Assembly (NCBI GenBank): GCA_019321725.1
Contig: CM033118.1
Coordinates: 15,278,071 to 15,342,070, forward strand
From: Paulownia fortunei
Taxonomy: Eukaryota > Streptophyta > Magnoliopsida > Lamiales > Paulowniaceae
Length of the DNA stretch: 64,000 bases
Direction: 5' to 3'
Part shown: piece by piece, positions 56,882 to 64,000 of the stretch
Layout of the letters: the number at the start of each line of letters is the position of its first letter
How positions within the stretch are numbered: the stretch's first letter is position 1
Translations under genes and position numbers: made by a program
Notes under the pieces: model-generated
Databases searched by the model: none
What the model was told of the DNA's origin: nothing
The model's input: only the letters and a program-made list of their open reading frames with translations

Positions 56882-59233
56882 GTTATAAGATAAAATAGCC
56901 CATGACCTAGGCTTGAACCTTTCAGATGAGTATGATGAAGACAAAAGAGCAGCAAGATTGAACCGAGCATTGTCCCTAAGAGAGAACATTGTACTCATAT
57001 TAGATGATATGTGGAAAAATATCAGCTTGGAAAAGGTAGGAGATCCACTTCGTGTTGAGGGTTGTAGATTGATTATAACAACTCGGTCATTGGAAGTGTG
57101 TCGTCAAATCAATTGCAAAGAAATAGTTGAAGTGAAAACACTACACAAAAATGAAGCATGGAACTTATTCAGTGATATACTTGGACAAAAAATGACACTA
57201 GCTCCCCAAGTACAAGAAATTGCCAAGTCTATGGTGAAAGTTTGTGATGGTCTACCCCTAGGGATCATCACCATAGCTGGAAGCATGAGGGGTGAGACTG
57301 CCATTCATGTGTGGAGAAATGAATTGGCAGAACTACAAAATTCTATTATGGGGCAAGATGATATGGAAGATCAGGTTTTTAAAGTACTTAAATATAGTTT
57401 TGATCGATTGGATAGCAGTCATCAAAGACAAGGAAAAAATAATAGGTATACAGTGTTGCAACTTTGTTTCCTGTATTGCTCTTTGTATCCTGAAGATTAC
57501 AAAATAGAAAGAGAGGAATTAGTCAGAAAATTCATTTCAGTGGAGTTGGTGGATAAAAGAAAAGAGTATGAAAGCACAACTTGACCTGGGTCATTCCATA
57601 CTGGATAAATTAGTGAAAGTCTGCTTACTAGAAAGTACTAGTGATCATCTCCGTGCATGTGTGAAGATGCACGATCTAGTAAGAGCTATGGCGCTGAAGA
57701 TTACTGAAGGTAAAACTATGGTAATAGCTGGGCACGACTCTTTGAAGGAAATTCCGAATGAAAAAGAATGGACAAAGGATCTTGAGAAGATGTCGTTGAT
57801 GATGAATGGCATAAAGGAAATTCCAACTGGAATGTGTCCAAATTGTCCTAAGCTCTCAACATTGCTTTTGAGTCGAAATCCTTTGAAGTCTTTGTCAGAT
57901 TTATTTTTTTCACAAATGCATAGCCTATGCATTCTTGATTTGTCTGAAACTCATATCAATGAGTTGCCAAATTCTTTATCTGACTTGGAGAGCCTTAAGG
58001 CCTTGCTCCTCGGAGCCTGTGTGAAGCTTGTACATGTGCCCTACTTGGGAAAGCTGAAAGCACTACGGGAGCTAGACCTCGCATATACTGGAATCAAGGA
58101 AGTGCCTCAAGGAATGGAAAAACTAGTCAATCTCAAACGCCTATCAATGGACAAAGCACGTAACTTGGAGATGTTACCAAGAGGATTGTTACTCAATTTC
58201 TCATATCTTCAACGTCTCCTTCTTCCATATCAAATAGAAACACCCGTAGAAGAAATCGAGAGGTTGAAAGAGCTGGAGGAGTTTCAAGGCGAGTGAAAGA
58301 TGTTTGTGATTTGAGTCGGTTTATTAGAAGTAGACAAAATCGGGCATACGATACTTCCTATAACATCGAAGTAGGATCGACTAATGGGTGGTATAGTAGA
58401 TGTTATAACCAAAACGAAGTGATGATTCTGCGCCGTTACGACCTTAAGAAAGAAGAGGAGAAAGATTTGACTATGTTGGTACAGGACATCCAACACCTAC
58501 GATTCTCTCAGTGTGAGGGTCTAAGCAACTGCTTATTGGATGTTTTCCCAAACAAACCCACATCCCTTGAGACTTTAGAAATTTATAATTGTGAAGGAAT
58601 AGAGTGCATTTTGATAAATGAGCAATTGATGGCACCACAATTCCGGACTCTGGAAAAAATCAGGCTGCTCGAGTTGCCAGATTTTGTGGGTGGATCCACA
58701 AGCGGGAAATAGGAGCTGCAGTGTTGGCATCACCTTTACCTCCACAGGCTGTATTTTCCTCTCTTAAAGAATTGGCAATTTATAGGTGTAACAAGATGAA
58801 GAAGCTAGGGTTACCAGTGTCCGAATTCCCAAACCTCGAAAACATCTCTGTTATATGCTGTGAAGAAATAGAAGAGATAATAGAAGTAGCAGATGACGTC
58901 GGAAGAGGAGAAGGAGAAGGAGAAGGAGAAGCACGTGTCATCTCTCTCCCCAAATTAAAATTGCTAAATCTGAGACAACTCCCAAGGCTGAAGAGCATCT
59001 GCAAGACAACAATGATTTGTAGTTCCATTGAAATAATTGAGTTGGAGCAATGCCGAGAATTAAAGAAACTGCCATTGTATATTCATGGACAACCATATTA
59101 TTATTCCCCTCCACCAGCTCTTAGAGAAATCTGGATAGGCAAAGCAGATAAAGAATGGTGGGAATCATTGGAGTGGGAGCATCCCACCCACTCCCATCTC
59201 CTTCAACCATTCGTTGTCTTTACCATTTATTAA

Positions 59234-60530
59234 TTGTACACTCTTTCAAAATGCTTTGATTGGAATATGTTAAAATAATCTCATTCTTATTTTATTTTCT
59301 CAAAAAATATCAAAAATTATATTATTTTTTTAATTGCAATATATTTTTCAATACATTTATTCTCAATATCAAAACATCAAAACAAAGAAAGTAATTAAGA
59401 TTTTTGAATATTAGTAAGAATGAAATACTTATTAATTAGATAAATATCCAATTAAATATCAACAATTCCTGTCGACTTCTCTTAGCAACATCCTATACTT
59501 TTATGTAGACTTGTTTTTCATATTTGTTTTTACAGTGAGATTTGTTTTTTATCCGCATAAACAAAAATTGGACTTAAATTGCATAGTACTGGTATTACAC
59601 ACCTGTTATGGTGATGTAGGATAAGTAATTGAAGTAAAATAAAAAGAAAAAAATTGAAAAAAATAATAATCTATCTACTAGAGAAAAAAATATCAAAATT
59701 CAATTCAATTCAATTCACCAAGTCATCATGGTTATAAAATAAGAGTTTAGCCAATATTTTCCTACACTTATTCAAATCTGGAAACCACTGGATCTTCAAT
59801 ATTTCAATAGCTCCAGATTCAACAAGTGAATCCGGATATTAGAGGAAATATTTAGTTAATTAATTTTACAATTAATTTTAAATGTGTAGATATTAGAGAA
59901 AATATTTAGCATAATCAATTTTGTAATCAAGTTTGTGTTTTTAGATATTCTTTTATTATAGCAATTCCCCAAATTGAGGAAAGTATCTAGATTTAGGATC
60001 TGTTTGGTTTTCTATAATTGTTTATATTTTGTAACTTCTAATCAATCATATTCAAGCCATCAATTTCAGAATTTATATGTCATCAGACCAAAAACGGTCC
60101 TTACCTTTTTTTTTTCTTTCCCTTTCGTCAGTCCCTTCTGAAAAAACTTCGATTTCAGTCATATCTCACACTACCATTCCCTAGACTGAAGAACCAAACA
60201 ACCCTCTCATTACTATTAAATTTTCCAACATAATCAAATCTATGCCCTGTTGAAAGAATTGGCCTACAAAAATTTATTGATAGCACCCATCTGTGCCCAA
60301 CACCTACTTTCACTATCAATGGTGTTATAAATATTTATTAAATTTGAATATTATTCATCAAGTATTATATAAAATAAATATAATACATGTAGTAATTTTT
60401 TTTTAAGTTCAAAATATATAGAAAAAACAAAAATACTTTTAATAATTCAGATATGTATGGATACCATACGTATATAACACGAATTGACAACTTTACTTCT
60501 ACCCAAGAAACAAAGATAAAGTCCAGTTTT
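59234..60530. other. Intergenic, with a MITE-like pair of ends
   Basis: AT-rich, no gene. TGTTTGGTTTTC at 60001-60012 and GAAGAACCAAACA at 60188-60200 form inverted ends of a possible 200-bp MITE. A pair of similar phrases (GATATTAGAGGAAATATTTAG at 59836, GATATTAGAGAAAATATTTAG at 59890) marks a small local duplication. Confidence 0.45.
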
Positions 60531-60536
60531 GCATAA

Positions 60537-60657
60537 TGGGCTTATCATTCAATGGAGCCTCTTTGTAATTGGGCCGGCCCATCATAAGCGCTGTCTTACA
60601 GAAATCAAAACCCTAATTTTATTACAAATATCTGCTAACTTTCATTTGGTAGGGTTT
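60537..60657 (+). promoter_or_regulatory. RPL44 promoter: site II elements and telo-boxes
   Basis: TGGGCT (60537-60542) and the palindrome TGGGCCGGCCCA (60570-60581) are site II elements. AAACCCTAA (60608-60616) is a telo-box and TAGGGTTT (60650-60657) its reverse. This pairing is known from promoters of plant ribosomal protein and other growth-linked genes. It lies 40-160 bases before the ATG. Confidence 0.8.
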
Positions 60658-60696
60658 CACAAGGCATTTTGCGGAAACGCTTCTAAGCCGTAAGCC

Positions 60697-62476
<1,780 letters not shown>

Positions 62477-64000
62477 GTGCCCTGATATGGAAATTGGAAC
62501 TCCTTGGTTTTGCATCATTATGTTGGAATTTGATATGGCAGTGTCCTATGCTGTTATAGCTATATGTTTGATGAAATATCAGACATCATGTAATGCAGTT
62601 TTGTGTTTCTATGTTGGATTTAGTTTTCTAATGCATTTTTTCCTAATTAACATCATCTCTTGAACAGTTTGTTCACTCACCATGTTCTGCCAATTACTTC
62701 AGCTGTTTCAATGTGGGCTTGTGTTGCATTTCTAATTGCTATTTAAACTCGTGCAGCAAAGCTAGGATGAGCTCTGATGCTGATATAAAATGTTTGTAAT
62801 ATAGGCTAATTCTAGTTGATCATTTCACTTGGACCTTAGCCTTCTCAAGAATTTTGTGCAACTGTTGATTACATTACTTTAATGATCCATGTGTTGTGCG
62901 AATAATAATGCTCGCTCTTCTTGCATTTTATTTTTCCAAAACGTAGTAATTTATTGTGTGGATGGTCTAGTAGATCAATAAAGCTTAGGCTTTAAATACA
63001 TGTTGAATATGCAGCATAATTATATTGGCAAATGCTCGTTATTTCTGTTGATTGAATTACATGTCTTCCAATAATTAATCTCAATCAATTTCGATGTCAT
63101 ACTCATTTGTCACTTGAAGAGCTGAATCTGATTTTTGGGAAACAAAGCTCGAGTTGAAATTGATGAAATGAGATGAAAATTAATACGGAATAAGTATCTT
63201 TGACAATGTTTGGAAATGTGAAGGGTTGGAACAAGATTTTGTTTGTATTTTTTATTCTCTCAAAATAAAATGTAATTATTAATGAAAATGCAACATATAA
63301 AATTAAAAAAAAGTCAGATTTGAAATCATTATACAAGAACTTACAATATAATAAAAATTCTTTCTTGAAATAAAATAAAATATTATTTTCGTTTTCTTAT
63401 GTTTCACTGGATTGAAGATAAAATAAAAAGAAATTACCACGCTTTTCGAAAAAGACATTCGGTTTTCTTTCTATTTAGAATTGCCATTTGTCTGTTGAGA
63501 ATTGCTATTTCCATTGGAGTTTTATTAATTTTTGTCGAGAGAATATGTTGGATAATTATTTTCAAGATATGAAATTTATAAGGTTGAGAATGAGGTTATA
63601 TTTGAATCTATTTTTTTTTTTTTTTTAGATTTGCTAATAAATGTGATATTATGTTTGATTCACTATTTTCAATGGAATCATTTTCATAGTGTGTATATTA
63701 AATAATTTTGATAGTAGTGGAGTTTATAATTAATATTTTTTATGACTCAGTTATTTTAATAGAGTAAATTTTGGATTATATGTCCTATATTAATGATGTA
63801 ATTAGTAGCAAACAAATATAAAAGAGAGTAGTTGGTATTTGTGAGTTTTAGATTATTACAATTTGTAATAAAAATATATTAATAAGAGATAGTTGAATAA
63901 TTGTGAATCTCATATTAATAATGTATTTGGTGATAAAAATATATTAATTAAAGATAAAAATTAATTGTGGGTCTATTATGGATTGACTAAAAGAGAATGT
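62477..64000. other. 3' flank of RPL44 and intergenic DNA
   Basis: AATAAA at 62975-62980 is far downstream of the stop; nearer polyadenylation signals are not obvious. Beyond 63200 the sequence is AT-rich with short repeated phrases (AAAAATATATTAAT near 63869 and 63937). No further gene is supported up to the window end. Confidence 0.45.

Larger units (their letters stand above)
52784..59233 (+). pseudogene. CC-NB-LRR paralogue broken by a copia insertion and three frameshifts
   Basis: Start at 52784 (MLERIVESFFSKVEEQLVDY), similar throughout to the intact NLR. The coiled coil and P-loop (GMGGVGKTA; the second threonine is alanine) are encoded up to 53417, where a Ty1/copia element interrupts the RNBS-A region. 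Coding resumes at 56887 with kinase 2 (VLILDDMW), GLPLG and RNBS-D. Compared with the paralogue there is one extra A in the A-rich stretch at 57551-57572, one base lost at 58278-58294 and one at 58688-58700; each shifts the frame. MHD and leucine-rich repeats are otherwise recognisable up to 59233. A GGAGAA repeat near 58911-58930 is two units longer than in the paralogue. Few other lesions are present, so inactivation is fairly recent. Confidence 0.92.

Overview
The window reads as nuclear DNA of a dicot plant. The reasons are GT-AG introns, AT-rich intergenic DNA full of LTR, CACTA, hAT and foldback elements, and plant-specific families: a GT61 glycosyltransferase with the dicot-type N-terminus, RPS2/RPS5-like CC-NB-LRR genes, an EXO70 exocyst subunit and a ribosomal protein gene with telo-box and site II promoter motifs. 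The species is not identifiable from this. A run of exactly 100 N (20025-20124) marks a draft assembly. All assignments come from reading translations and repeats by eye.

Layout. 1-811: the 3' part of a GT61 gene with a premature stop. 866-13700: a nest of retroelements, with related ~2 kb LTRs in opposite orientations (two with tRNA-type primer sites), a decayed gypsy protease region and a copia gag scrap. 15161-19068: an intact three-exon GT61 gene, sister of the first, with a foldback element in intron 2. 19069-23090: intergenic DNA with the gap and microsatellites. 24054-26557: an EXO70 gene on the minus strand with one apparent frameshift. 27565-29260: an inverted, decayed copy of the EXO70 3' end, split by a second foldback element. 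34809-37799: an intact CC-NB-LRR gene of 996 aa. 39840-42198: a CACTA transposase remnant with its subterminal repeat array. 44027-47387: a complete but dead hAT element with 8-bp target duplications. 47525-49443: about twelve copies of a 160-bp tandem repeat. 49860-52780: a leader region for the second CC-NB-LRR in which one module is repeated three times. 52784-59233: that second NLR, broken by an internally deleted Ty1/copia element (53418-56881) and three frameshifts. 60697-62476: a four-exon RPL44 (eL42) gene whose first coding exon is just the ATG.

Genes likely to be functional are the GT61 gene at 15161, the NLR at 34809 and RPL44; EXO70 is uncertain. They do not form a pathway. What links the window is history: GT61, NLR and EXO70 were each duplicated locally, and in each case one copy stayed whole (or nearly so) while the other decayed through nonsense change, transposon insertion or truncation. 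No wholly new biological system was found. The most informative structures are the NLR pair with its reiterated leader, the truncated coiled-coil reading frame ending inside an LTR, the inverted EXO70 duplication and the foldback family.
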